DNA from: JBOHWJ01 sp050736615
Lineage (GTDB): Bacteria > Desulfobacterota > Binatia > Binatales > Binataceae
Length of the DNA stretch: 12,484 bases
Direction: 5' to 3'
NCBI GenBank assembly: GCA_050736615.1
Contig: JBOHWL010000197.1
Coordinates: 1-12,484, forward strand
In this document: piece after piece, positions 1-5,788 of the stretch
Layout: every line of letters starts with the position of its first letter
Position numbering within the stretch: position 1 is the first letter of the stretch
Notes under the pieces: generated by a model
What the model was told of the DNA's origin: nothing
Seen by the model: only the letters and a program-made list of their open reading frames with translations
The model's database searches: none
Program-made: the position numbers and the translations under genes

Positions 1-360
1 GGCCGCGCGCTGGCCGGCGTTATCGCCGGCCAGGTGAGCGCGTTGCTGGATCGCGCGCCAGCGTTAAGCCTCAGTCTGTTGAACGCGCCGGTCTATCATG
101 GCGGCGCGCTGGTGGTGCATGCGGCGGCTGAACCCGCCGCCACCCGCGCGCGTCTGCGCGCCGCACCCGGCGTGCTGCTGATGGAAAGCGAAGAGCCCAT
201 CGGGATTATCGACTCGATTGGCCGGGAAGCGATTCTGACCCGGCTGGAAGCGGGACCCGCGGGCGCTTTTATCTATTGCGTTTACGACACGGCGCGCTTG
301 GCCGCCCTGAACGCGTTGTGGGTCGCCGAGAGTCTTTCCTTCGGACCGCCGATCGGCTGA
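1..360 (+). CDS. asd: aspartate-semialdehyde dehydrogenase, C-terminal part (5' end outside window)
   Basis: The reading frame is open from the first base, so this is the last 119 residues of a longer protein; the GTG at 34 is not a credible start. The visible part resembles the C-terminal half of the dimerisation/catalytic domain of Asd/Usg-type enzymes. It has a segment LLNAPVYHGGALVVH at residues 26-40, where the family has its P-V-F/Y and His region, then a LRAAPGVLL turn (52-60), and ends with the typical helix TARLAALNALWVAESL (97-112). Asd reduces aspartyl phosphate to the semialdehyde in the lysine/threonine/methionine pathway, in the cytoplasm. The neighbouring truA starts 26 bp after the stop, and asd next to truA is a common arrangement in Deltaproteobacteria. 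The nucleotide-binding domain and catalytic Cys cannot be seen, so a catalytically inactive Usg-like paralogue is possible. Confidence 0.72.
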   Translation, partial: GRALAGVIAGQVSALLDRAPALSLSLLNAPVYHGGALVVHAAAEPAATRARLRAAPGVLLMESEEPIGIIDSIGREAILTRLEAGPAGAFIYCVYDTARLAALNALWVAESLSFGPPIG

Positions 361-386
361 AATCCGCTCCGACCGCGCCGCTACTC

Positions 387-1118
387 ATGCGCGTCAAGCT
401 CACGCTCGAATACGACGGTAAGAATTATTGCGGGTGGCAGTGGCAGCGCGGGCAGGATTCTATCCAGGCGCGGCTCGAGGCGGCGCTCGCGCGGATTTTT
501 TCCCAGCCCGTGCGCGTGCGCGCGGCCGGCCGCACCGACGCCGGTGTGCATGCCCTCGGCCAGGTGGCCGCCTTCGATTTGCCCCGTGAGTTCGCGCTCG
601 AGGAGCTGGCGCGAGCGCTTAACGCGCTGTTACCGGCGGATATCGCGATTCGTACCGCAGCCGTTGCGCCGAAAGATTTCGATCCGCGCCGCGCCGCGCG
701 CGCGCGGGTCTACGAGTATCACCTCCTGAATCAAACCGCGCGTTCCGCATTCGCCTATCGTTACGCCTGGCTGGTGCGCGAGCCGCTCGATCCGGCGGCG
801 CTGGAGCGGGCAGCCCGCGTCTTCCTGGGCGAGCATGACTTCGCCGCCTTCCGCAGTGTGGGATCGGAAGAAAAAACCACGATCCGGCGTGTTTATCACA
901 GCGAATGGCGCGTCGAGGGGGCGCGTTTCATCTACACCGTCGAAGCAACCGCGTTCTTGCGCCATATGGTGCGCACGATGGTCGCCGCGATGGTCGAGGT
1001 TGGCCGCGGGCGACTGGACTCCTCGGCGCTTATAAAGGTGATCGAAAGCCGCGACCGCGCGCGCGCGCCCGCCGCCGCGCCGGCTTGCGGATTGTTCCTG
1101 CGCGCGGTGCGGTACTGA
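387..1118 (+). CDS. truA: tRNA pseudouridine(38-40) synthase TruA
   Basis: 243 residues, at the short end of the usual TruA range. TruA converts uridines 38, 39 and 40 in the anticodon arm of many tRNAs to pseudouridine. The N-terminus LTLEYDGKNYCGWQWQ (5-20) is the family opening. The signature RAAGRTDAGVHALGQV (45-60) carries the catalytic aspartate D51. Near the C-terminus FLRHMVRTMVAAMVEVGRGRL is the second conserved block. An upstream in-frame start at 276 would overlap the asd end by 85 bp and add residues unlike TruA, so the ATG at 387, which begins exactly at the family N-terminus, is preferred. There is no clear Shine-Dalgarno before it, consistent with translation coupled to the asd gene 26 bp upstream. 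Probably the last gene of that operon. Confidence 0.96.
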   Translation: MRVKLTLEYDGKNYCGWQWQRGQDSIQARLEAALARIFSQPVRVRAAGRTDAGVHALGQVAAFDLPREFALEELARALNALLPADIAIRTAAVAPKDFDPRRAARARVYEYHLLNQTARSAFAYRYAWLVREPLDPAALERAARVFLGEHDFAAFRSVGSEEKTTIRRVYHSEWRVEGARFIYTVEATAFLRHMVRTMVAAMVEVGRGRLDSSALIKVIESRDRARAPAAAPACGLFLRAVRY

Positions 1119-1327
1119 ATCGTCCGCTTTCATGGTTCGAAAAATACTGGCGGGCGGGCCTTAAGCGACTATCACGGACGGAAACTCCGCGCCGCCCAGT
1201 GGAAAACTCGAAGGGCTGTTCAGAAATCGTGCTGGTTCTTAGGAAAAATGCGGCTTTTCGTAGCTATCCTACTTGAAAATCAGCCGACACTCGTTCACGC
1301 TCGGTTTTGACGCCGTCACACGGCCAC
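1119..1327. other. intergenic region between truA and the HU-like gene
   Basis: About 210 bp without a credible gene on either strand. It should hold the promoter of the HU-like gene, but I see no pair of hexamers good enough to name. A CCGA/TCGG inverted repeat flanked by AAAA and TTTT (about 1272-1307) could be a weak hairpin or protein-binding site. No tRNA cloverleaf was found despite a GGTTCGAA string at 1134-1141. Confidence 0.4.
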
Positions 1328-1334
1328 AAGGAGG
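1328..1334 (+). promoter_or_regulatory. strong Shine-Dalgarno (AAGGAGG) of the HU-like gene
   Basis: AAGGAGGAGG directly precedes two consecutive ATG codons (1338 and 1341). Measured from the AAGGAGG core, the second ATG has a 6-nt spacer and the first only 3 nt. The site therefore favours 1341 as the main start. Most other genes here lack a clear Shine-Dalgarno, which suggests this one is highly translated, as expected for a nucleoid protein. Confidence 0.75.
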
Positions 1335-1337
1335 AGG

Positions 1338-1622
1338 ATGATGACGCAGTCGCAGGTCGCAAGCCATTTATCCGATAAAGTCGGGATTACCAAGAAACAA
1401 GCCAAGTCCGCGCTTGAAGAATTGACTTCGCTGGTAGTGCGTGAACTCAAAAAAGAAGGTGCGCTGCGGCTGGCGGGTCTCGGCATTTTCCGCAAGCGCA
1501 AGACCAAGGCGCGGATGGGGCGTAACCCTGCGACCGGCGCCCAGATCAAAATTCCCGCACGCACGCGCCTGCGCTTCACGCCGGCCAAGGCCCTCAAGGA
1601 TTCGGTGCTCGGCGCCCGCTGA
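1338..1622 (+). CDS. HU/IHF-family nucleoid DNA-binding protein
   Basis: 94 residues (93 if the second ATG at 1341 is used), the usual size of HU subunits. The N-terminal helical part, with KKQAKSALEELTSLVVRELKK (19-39), forms the dimerisation body. GLGIFRKRKTKARMGRNPATGAQIKIPARTRLRF (47-80) holds the beta-arm with the GRNPATG and IKIPA signature that inserts into the DNA minor groove. KALKDSV is the usual C-terminal helix. The protein should bind and bend double-stranded DNA with little sequence preference, as a dimer in the nucleoid. The GLG and KARMGRNPATG wording resembles a variant HU clade known from Proteobacteria rather than classical HupA/HupB or IHF, so I leave the symbol blank. Monocistronic by context: a long leader in front and hairpins behind. 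Confidence 0.95.
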   Translation: MMTQSQVASHLSDKVGITKKQAKSALEELTSLVVRELKKEGALRLAGLGIFRKRKTKARMGRNPATGAQIKIPARTRLRFTPAKALKDSVLGAR

Positions 1623-1659
1623 GAATTTTGCTTCGCGTGAAAACCGCAAACCGCAAGGT

Positions 1660-1682
1660 GCAAGGCCTCGCTTTGGCCTTGC
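1660..1682 (+). terminator. hairpin after the HU-like gene
   Basis: Perfect 8-bp stem GCAAGGCC / GGCCTTGC (1660-1667 and 1675-1682) with a 7-nt loop, 38 bp after the HU stop codon. No U-tract follows, so it is not a classical intrinsic terminator; it may be a processing or attenuation hairpin or a weak terminator. It lies inside the possible N-terminal extension of the next frame and argues against that extension being translated. Confidence 0.45.
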
Positions 1683-1690
1683 GGTGTCAT

Positions 1691-1705
1691 CGTGCTTTCG
1701 GCACG
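1691..1705 (+). promoter_or_regulatory. small hairpin just before the secreted-protein start
   Basis: CGTGC-TTTCG-GCACG, a 5-bp stem with a 5-nt loop, ends 6 nt before the chosen ATG at 1712 and occupies the place where a ribosome binding site would be. It could modulate translation of the downstream gene or be the second arm of the HU 3' structure. Weak evidence on its own. Confidence 0.25.
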
Positions 1706-1711
1706 AGCCGG

Positions 1712-2440
1712 ATGTTCGGCGCATATCTCGCCGGCGCGACGATGCTCTTCGGGCTGGCGCTGCTGGGTGCCGCGTCCATAGCCGCCGCTCAGACCGTGAC
1801 CATGATTGCGCAATTCAAGGGTGGCGTGCGGCCGAACGCGGTCTTCAATAATTCCGGATTTTTCAACGCGGCGCGTGCGTGTACCGAGCAATATCCGTTC
1901 GCAAAATTCCATCAACGTACGGACGAGCTGCGCGAAAATTGCCAAGCCAAGTACATGAAGGCGCACGGTGCCAGCGCGCAGGCGCTCGCCTTCATGCGCT
2001 ATGCGCCGGTCCCCGCTCAGATCACTCAAGTCAAGATTTATTCCAGTGCCGCGGTGATTTACGCCCGCATGATGTGGGCGGACGCGAGCGGCGGCTTCGC
2101 CTTGATTGGCAAGTCAGGGCAGATCGTGCCGATGTGGGAGCCGCCGGATTTCAGAACGGATCCGCGTTTTCAAGACTGTGAAAAGGGCAATCCCGATCTC
2201 ACGCTGTGGGCGACTTCGCTCACAGGGCCACAGGTGCAACGGCTGGGCGGCGGCGGCAATACCTTCATCTTCACTTACGACGCACGCACCTGTCACGCAT
2301 GCGCCAACGTATGCCGGGTGGCCGTCGCCTACGATTTTGATTACATCGGCAAGTTCAAACGCGTACGCCTGTTCAAAGTCACGGGTGTCACCGCGCGATT
2401 GCCCCAGCGGCGGAACATCTATCACCCTCCCGCCGGCTAA
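1712..2440 (+). CDS. secreted six-cysteine protein of unknown function
   Basis: I do not recognise the family. The chosen ATG gives 242 residues beginning with a clear Sec signal peptide: hydrophobic stretch at about 2-26 ending SIAAA, with probable cleavage before Q27. An upstream in-frame start at 1628 would put 28 polar, basic residues in front of the signal and cross a hairpin, so it is less likely. The mature protein has six cysteines: C57, C77, C156 and a C194-x2-C197-x3-C201 cluster (TCHACANVC). This number could form three disulfides in the periplasm, and the CxxC could alternatively bind metal or be redox active. Aromatic-rich segments (ARMMWADASGGFALIGKSGQIVPMW) look like a beta-rich globular fold. 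No lipobox, no C-terminal anchor. It follows the HU gene on the same strand, but an operon is not evident. Function unknown. Confidence 0.75.
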   Translation: MFGAYLAGATMLFGLALLGAASIAAAQTVTMIAQFKGGVRPNAVFNNSGFFNAARACTEQYPFAKFHQRTDELRENCQAKYMKAHGASAQALAFMRYAPVPAQITQVKIYSSAAVIYARMMWADASGGFALIGKSGQIVPMWEPPDFRTDPRFQDCEKGNPDLTLWATSLTGPQVQRLGGGGNTFIFTYDARTCHACANVCRVAVAYDFDYIGKFKRVRLFKVTGVTARLPQRRNIYHPPAG

Positions 2441-2599
2441 CTCTCAGAGGCTTTCCACATAGACTGGTCGATTCAAACACGCCTGCTGGTCCGCGCTCAG
2501 CGGTTTGGATGGCGAACGGAAGGTCGCACAGGCAAGTGGATGAAGCGGCCGTTCACCTGGCACTTGAACAAAATCTGAAATCCCTGCTCTTCTACAACT
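2441..2599. other. short intergenic stretch
   Basis: The secreted-protein gene and the toxin gene converge here. No T-tract hairpin, repeat or gene was recognised in these 159 bp. Confidence 0.4.
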
Positions 2600-2905
2600 C
2601 TATTCGTGTGGGCGGTCTTCTCGGCTATGCCATACTCGGATGACGACGACATCTCCGCCCTCCTGGATGCGATAGCGCAAAACGTAGCCGCCAGCTCCGA
2701 AAGGAATAAAAAGGTCTCGGAACCCCGGCGGGTCTTCAACCGGTTTTCCGGCCTCCGGATAGGTTTCGAGAATTTTGACCGCTTCAAGGATCCGGCGAGC
2801 CACGCGACGAGCGGCATTCGGGCTGCGAGAGCGTAAGAAAACTCTGAGCCTTTCCAGGTCTTCAACGGCTTCCGGCAGCCAGATCAGGCGCCGGAGCTTG
2901 GGCAT
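2600..2905 (-). CDS. ParE/RelE-superfamily toxin of a type II toxin-antitoxin pair
   Basis: 101 residues from the ATG at 2905. A longer in-frame version from 2941 would add 12 residues with no family similarity. The order of elements is typical of the ParE/RelE fold: a first strand (RRLIWLPEAVEDLERL, 5-20), two helices with SPNAARRVARRILEAVKILETYP (28-50), then EAGKP, FRDLFIPF (62-69), YVLRYRI (74-80) and the last strand VVVIRVWHSRED (86-97). ParE members inhibit DNA gyrase and RelE members cut mRNA in the ribosome; the sequence does not clearly decide between them, although the YPEAG and WHSRE pattern is more ParE-like. The start codon lies inside the upstream antitoxin gene (22-nt overlap), so the two are translationally coupled. 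All core elements are present, so it looks intact. Confidence 0.85.
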   Translation of the reverse strand: MPKLRRLIWLPEAVEDLERLRVFLRSRSPNAARRVARRILEAVKILETYPEAGKPVEDPPGFRDLFIPFGAGGYVLRYRIQEGGDVVVIRVWHSREDRPHE

Positions 2906-3174
2906 TGCGCTTCTTCTTCCGTGCCCCAGCTTTCCAACCACGTATTGATAGCGTCACCCCGGATGTGCTCGCCGGTAGCCTCGTAACGCTCCCAACGCTC
3001 GAGCGTCTCACGTTTAAGCCGCTCGGCGCCCTCTTCCTGTTCAAGATAGCGTGCAATCGCTTCTTTCATTAGCCAATGCTGAGAACGTTGCTTGAGCCGG
3101 CTAAGGGTCTTGAGACGTGTGCGCGTTCGGCTATCGAGCTTGATACCTGTCGTCGTTGCACGATTACGCGCCAT
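2884..3174 (-). CDS. ribbon-helix-helix (CopG/ParD-type) antitoxin
   Basis: 96 residues. The N-terminal half is a ribbon-helix-helix DNA-binding module: strand TGIKLDSRTRTRL (9-21), helix A KTLSRLKQRSQ and helix B HWLMKEAIARYLEQEE (33-48). The C-terminal half ends in an acidic, Trp-containing tail (WERYEATGEHIRGDAINTWLESWGTEEEAQ) that should wrap and neutralise the toxin encoded just downstream. Such antitoxins dimerise, bind operators in front of their own operon and repress it together with the toxin. The stop codon overlaps the toxin start by 22 nt. The pair lies downstream of rarA on the same strand; the 83-bp AT-rich gap between them is the likely own promoter/operator. Confidence 0.88.
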   Translation of the reverse strand: MARNRATTTGIKLDSRTRTRLKTLSRLKQRSQHWLMKEAIARYLEQEEGAERLKRETLERWERYEATGEHIRGDAINTWLESWGTEEEAQCPSSGA

Positions 3175-3181
3175 TAGTCAC

Positions 3182-3228
3182 AAGTTGCACCTATTGCAAC
3201 CGATGTAAAGTGCAAAGTACCACAACTT
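3182..3228 (-). promoter_or_regulatory. candidate operator region of the RHH-ParE module
   Basis: The AT-rich gap upstream of the antitoxin start contains two nested inverted repeats: GTTGC/GCAAC (3184-3188, 3196-3200; 7-nt spacer) and AAGTTG/CAACTT (3182-3187, 3223-3228). TTGCA occurs at 3185-3189 and 3195-3199, with TGCA again at 3211-3214. Ribbon-helix-helix antitoxins bind short repeated half-sites of this kind. I could not pick convincing -35/-10 hexamers. Inference from position and repeats only. Confidence 0.35.
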
Positions 3229-3257
3229 TTTCACACATATATTTAAACTTCGACACT

Positions 3258-4595
3258 CTAGTCTCGCTTGATTCTCCGCGACCATTCGAGATATTCGCGT
3301 ATGCGCGCCTCGTAGCCGCGCTCCGACGGTTCATAATAGCCGCGCCCTTCGACTTGTTCCGGCCGGTAGCTCTGCGCCGTGACGCCGTCTTCATAATCAT
3401 GCGGATAGCGGTAGTCCTCGCCATAGCCCATCTTGCGCATCATCGGCGTGGGCGCGTTGCGCAGATGCAGCGGCACCGGCAAGGCGCCGAACTCGATCGC
3501 GTCGGCGCGCGCCTTGAGCATCGCACGATAGGCGGCATTCGATTTCGGCGCGCACGCCAGATAGGTCACCCCTTGGGACAGGGGAATCACGCCTTCGGGC
3601 AGTCCGACGAAATCCACCGCGTCTTTGACCGCCAGCGCAATTTGGAGCGCGCGCGGATCGGCGTTGCCGATATCCTCGGCGGCGAAAATCACCATCCGAC
3701 GCGCGATGAACAGGGGCTCCTCGCCCGCTTCGATCATGCGCATCATCCAGTATAAGGCCGCGTCCGGATCGCTGCCGCGCATGCTCTTGATGAACGCCGA
3801 AATGACGTTGTAATGCTCGTCGCCGGCGCGATCGTAGAGCAGCGCCTTATGCTGTGCCGCCTCGCGCACGACCACTGCCGTAATCACGCTCTCCCCGGCC
3901 TGACGGGTTAGCGCGGCGGCGACTTCGAGTGTGCCCAACGCGCGGCGGGCGTCGCCGGCGGCAAAACGCGTGACTTCCGCCATCGCCGCCGCCTCGAGGC
4001 TGAGGTCCGTTTTACCCAGGCCGCGCTCATTATCCGCCATTGCGCGACTGACAATTGTCTCGATCGCATGCTCCGCGAGCGGATTCAGCACCAGCACGCG
4101 GGTGCGCGAGAGCAGCGGCGATATCACCTCGAAGGAGGGATTTTCCGTGGTCGCGCCGATAAGCGTAAGCAGTCCGCTTTCGACGTGCGGCAAGACGGCG
4201 TCCTGCTGCGCGCGATTCCAACGATGAATCTCGTCGATGAAGAGCACGGTGTGCCGTCCTTCAAGCTCCAACGCGTGGCGCGCGTCGGCGACGGCCTCAC
4301 GCAAATCGGCTACCCCGGCCGCGACTGCGGAGATTGATTTGAAAATTGCCCCCGAGCCGCTGGCCAGCAGCAGCGCCAGCGTGGTCTTGCCGCTGCCCGG
4401 CGGTCCCCACAGGATCATCGAATGGAGCGCGCCCGCCGCCACCATCTGGCTCAGCAGACGGCCCGGCCCCAGCAAATGTTCCTGCCCAACGATTTCCTCG
4501 AGCGCACGCGGCCGCATACGATCGGCCAACGGTTGCGCGGGCGTGCGGCGGGGCGCGAACAGCCCCGACTGATCGTCGGATTTGCGCCGTGCCAT
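3258..4595 (-). CDS. rarA: replication-associated recombination protein A (RarA/MgsA AAA+ ATPase)
   Basis: 445 residues, the normal length of RarA. It is the bacterial relative of eukaryotic Mgs1/WRNIP1: a tetrameric AAA+ ATPase, related to clamp-loader subunits, that acts at stalled replication forks together with SSB. Visible motifs are the opening PLADRMRPRALEEIVGQEHLLGPG (22-45), Walker A GPPGSGKT (64-71), Walker B VLFIDEIHRWN (117-127), sensor-1 region LIGATTENPSFEV (145-157) with the LLSR arginine (161-164), and FAAGDARRALGTLE (sensor 2). The C-terminal oligomerisation domain is recognisable by YNVISAFIKSMRGSDPDAALYWMMRMIEAGEEPLFIARRM and VPLHLRNAPTPMMRKMGYGEDYRYPHD. The Walker B tail reads HRW where RarA usually has HRF, a conservative change. 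It stands alone; the downstream toxin-antitoxin pair is separated by an AT-rich gap. No good Shine-Dalgarno precedes the ATG. Confidence 0.97.
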   Translation of the reverse strand: MARRKSDDQSGLFAPRRTPAQPLADRMRPRALEEIVGQEHLLGPGRLLSQMVAAGALHSMILWGPPGSGKTTLALLLASGSGAIFKSISAVAAGVADLREAVADARHALELEGRHTVLFIDEIHRWNRAQQDAVLPHVESGLLTLIGATTENPSFEVISPLLSRTRVLVLNPLAEHAIETIVSRAMADNERGLGKTDLSLEAAAMAEVTRFAAGDARRALGTLEVAAALTRQAGESVITAVVVREAAQHKALLYDRAGDEHYNVISAFIKSMRGSDPDAALYWMMRMIEAGEEPLFIARRMVIFAAEDIGNADPRALQIALAVKDAVDFVGLPEGVIPLSQGVTYLACAPKSNAAYRAMLKARADAIEFGALPVPLHLRNAPTPMMRKMGYGEDYRYPHDYEDGVTAQSYRPEQVEGRGYYEPSERGYEARIREYLEWSRRIKRD

Positions 4596-4659
4596 CGCAC
4601 GAGCCTAGCACAGCCTCCGCGAGTCTTCGCCTCGCCCCGCGCGCGCACTCGGGGTTTGG

Positions 4660-4686
4660 ACGCAGCTCGCAGACTCGCCTGCTCGC
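4660..4686 (+). repeat. dispersed intergenic repeat, copy 1
   Basis: These 27 bases match 9235-9261 at 25 of 27 positions (core AGACTCGCCTGCTCGC, versus GGATTCGCCTGCTCGC in the other copy). After the core both copies continue with CGCCGCG and a CCGGCTA or CGGCTCCGCTA-like string, so similarity probably extends about 20 bp with gaps. A third, inverted relative lies at 9077-9091. Coding genes were not found over any copy, which points to an intergenic repeat family. Confidence 0.6.
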
Positions 4687-4708
4687 CGCCGCGTTGCTCC
4701 GGCTAATC

Positions 4709-4785
4709 CGCCACGGGCTCGCAAGTCTCGCGATCCAGATTTACAACGGCTGCGTTCGCGGACTCCCTCGCCACGGGCTCGCAAG
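4709..4785 (+). repeat. pair of 17-bp direct repeats
   Basis: CGCCACGGGCTCGCAAG occurs at 4709-4725 and again at 4769-4785, start-to-start 60 bp. The second copy is preceded by GCGGACTCCCT, reminiscent of the core of the dispersed repeat at 4660. The two together therefore look like a partly duplicated repeat unit upstream of coaW rather than operator sites. The function is unknown. Confidence 0.6.
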
Positions 4786-4873
4786 CTCGCCCTATGGTCG
4801 GTGCGTGGATTTGCACTGCGGTTTGTGGATGTTTTAGGCTTAGCTTGGGCTGGACCTAGCCGGCACCATTAAA

Positions 4874-5686
4874 ATGATCGTAGGAATTGATATCGGCGGC
4901 TCGACCACGGACGCAGTGATTCTCGACAATGGCGGCGTTTACGTCGTCACCATCGAAGCGAATGATCCGGTGGCGGCGGCGGCTGGCGCGCTGGGAAAAC
5001 TCGTCCAGAACTTTGGCATCTCATTGGAAAAGGTGGAACGGGTGGCGGCCACCGGGGCGGGCTCGCGCGCTTTGGCCGATACCCTGTTCGGCCGTCCCGT
5101 GATCAAGGTCAATGAGTTTACCGCGATCGGGATCGGCGGCACTTCGCTGGCCGGCAAGCGCAACGCCCTCGTGGTTTCACTCGGCACGGGCACCGCGATC
5201 GTTTCGGTCTCCGGCGAGAAAATCGAGCACGTCAGCGGTACCGGGCTGGGCGGTGGCACCCTGCGCGGCTTGTCCAAGCATATGCTCGGCGTTTCCACTT
5301 TGGAGACGTTGGAAGCAATGGCCGAGCGGGGTGATCTGTCCCGCGTTGATTTGACCGTGCGGGATATCGCCGGCGGTGCGATCGGGGACCTGCCGCCGGG
5401 CACCACCGCCGCTAATTTCGGCAAAATCAGCGCCGATGCGACCAATGAAGACAAGGCGCTCGCGATTATGAACATGATCGTCGAGGTGGTCTCAGTCTTG
5501 AGCCTGGCTAGCGCGCGCGCCTGTGGTCAGGATGATATCGTGCTGACCGGCAAGCTGACGCGCGTCTTCCGCTTCATGCAGCGGATGAAACGGCTCAACT
5601 TTGTCTTTGGGCGCGGCTTTCTTATCCCCGAACACGCCGACTATGCCACCGCGATCGGGGCGGCGCGCGCCGCCGCGCAGCAATAA
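4874..5686 (+). CDS. coaW: type II pantothenate kinase (CoaW/Fumble family)
   Basis: 270 residues, the size of the staphylococcal CoaW. The enzyme phosphorylates pantothenate, the first step of coenzyme A synthesis. It has the actin-like kinase fold: phosphate-1 loop GIDIGGSTTDAVILDNG (4-20); VNEFTAIGIGG (79-89) with E81 aligning to the catalytic glutamate; phosphate-2 region SLGTGTAIVSV (102-112); and the glycine-rich GTGLGGGTLRGL (122-133). TTAANFG (177-183) is a hallmark shared with bacterial type II kinases. Type II kinases are often insensitive to feedback by CoA esters. Two CoA-transferase genes follow on the same strand, the first after 102 bp, which fits a CoA-centred gene group, although one transcript is not proven. 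A remote alternative is another member of the acetate/sugar-kinase/Hsc70 superfamily such as a BadF-type activase, but the CxxC ligands of those are absent. Confidence 0.88.
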   Translation: MIVGIDIGGSTTDAVILDNGGVYVVTIEANDPVAAAAGALGKLVQNFGISLEKVERVAATGAGSRALADTLFGRPVIKVNEFTAIGIGGTSLAGKRNALVVSLGTGTAIVSVSGEKIEHVSGTGLGGGTLRGLSKHMLGVSTLETLEAMAERGDLSRVDLTVRDIAGGAIGDLPPGTTAANFGKISADATNEDKALAIMNMIVEVVSVLSLASARACGQDDIVLTGKLTRVFRFMQRMKRLNFVFGRGFLIPEHADYATAIGAARAAAQQ

Positions 5687-5773
5687 AGCGTTTGCCGCGT
5701 TCCGCGAAATTCGTAAACGGCCACTATCGCGCGGCGCGGCCTGAGCGTGTAAGCGGTCAAATAACCCATTTTT

Positions 5774-5779
5774 AAAAGG
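5774..5779 (+). promoter_or_regulatory. ribosome binding site of CoA-transferase 1
   Basis: AAAAGG lies 9 nt before the ATG at 5789; a second AAAAAGG ends 1 nt before the ATG and is too close. This site supports 5789 as the start. Confidence 0.4.
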
Positions 5780-5788
5780 CAAAAAGGT

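Larger units (their letters stand above)
4596..4873. other. divergent intergenic region between rarA and coaW
   Basis: 278 bp lie between the two divergent starts. No gene is credible here. It must carry both promoters, but it is GC-rich and dominated by the short repeats listed separately (4660-4785). TTGCAC at 4813-4818 could be a -35 for coaW, but no acceptable -10 follows. The coaW start has no Shine-Dalgarno. Confidence 0.4.

Noticed and set aside
630..1133. Open minus-strand frame of 167 codons antisense to truA
   Set aside because: It is fully overlapped by truA, whose identity is certain. The frame is open because of high GC, and its product has no recognisable family features.
1131..1147. 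GGTTCGAA string resembling a tRNA T-loop after truA
   Set aside because: The flanking bases do not form a T-stem and no acceptor or anticodon stem is found.
1628..1711. N-terminal extension of the secreted protein to an upstream start
   Set aside because: It would place 28 basic, polar residues before a good signal peptide and translate through an 8-bp hairpin.
3156..3755. Long plus-strand frame over the antitoxin promoter gap and the rarA 3' end
   Set aside because: Antisense to the RarA C-terminal domain, composition Arg/His-rich, no family resemblance.
4709..4785. Possible two-repeat CRISPR or iteron array
   Set aside because: Only two copies of a 17-bp repeat, no cas genes, no replication gene requiring iterons; better explained as an intergenic repeat.
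4346..4837. Plus-strand frame overlapping the rarA 5' end and the adjacent intergenic repeats
   Set aside because: It is antisense to rarA's Walker A region. The product is low-complexity Pro/Ala/Arg and the frame crosses intergenic repeats.
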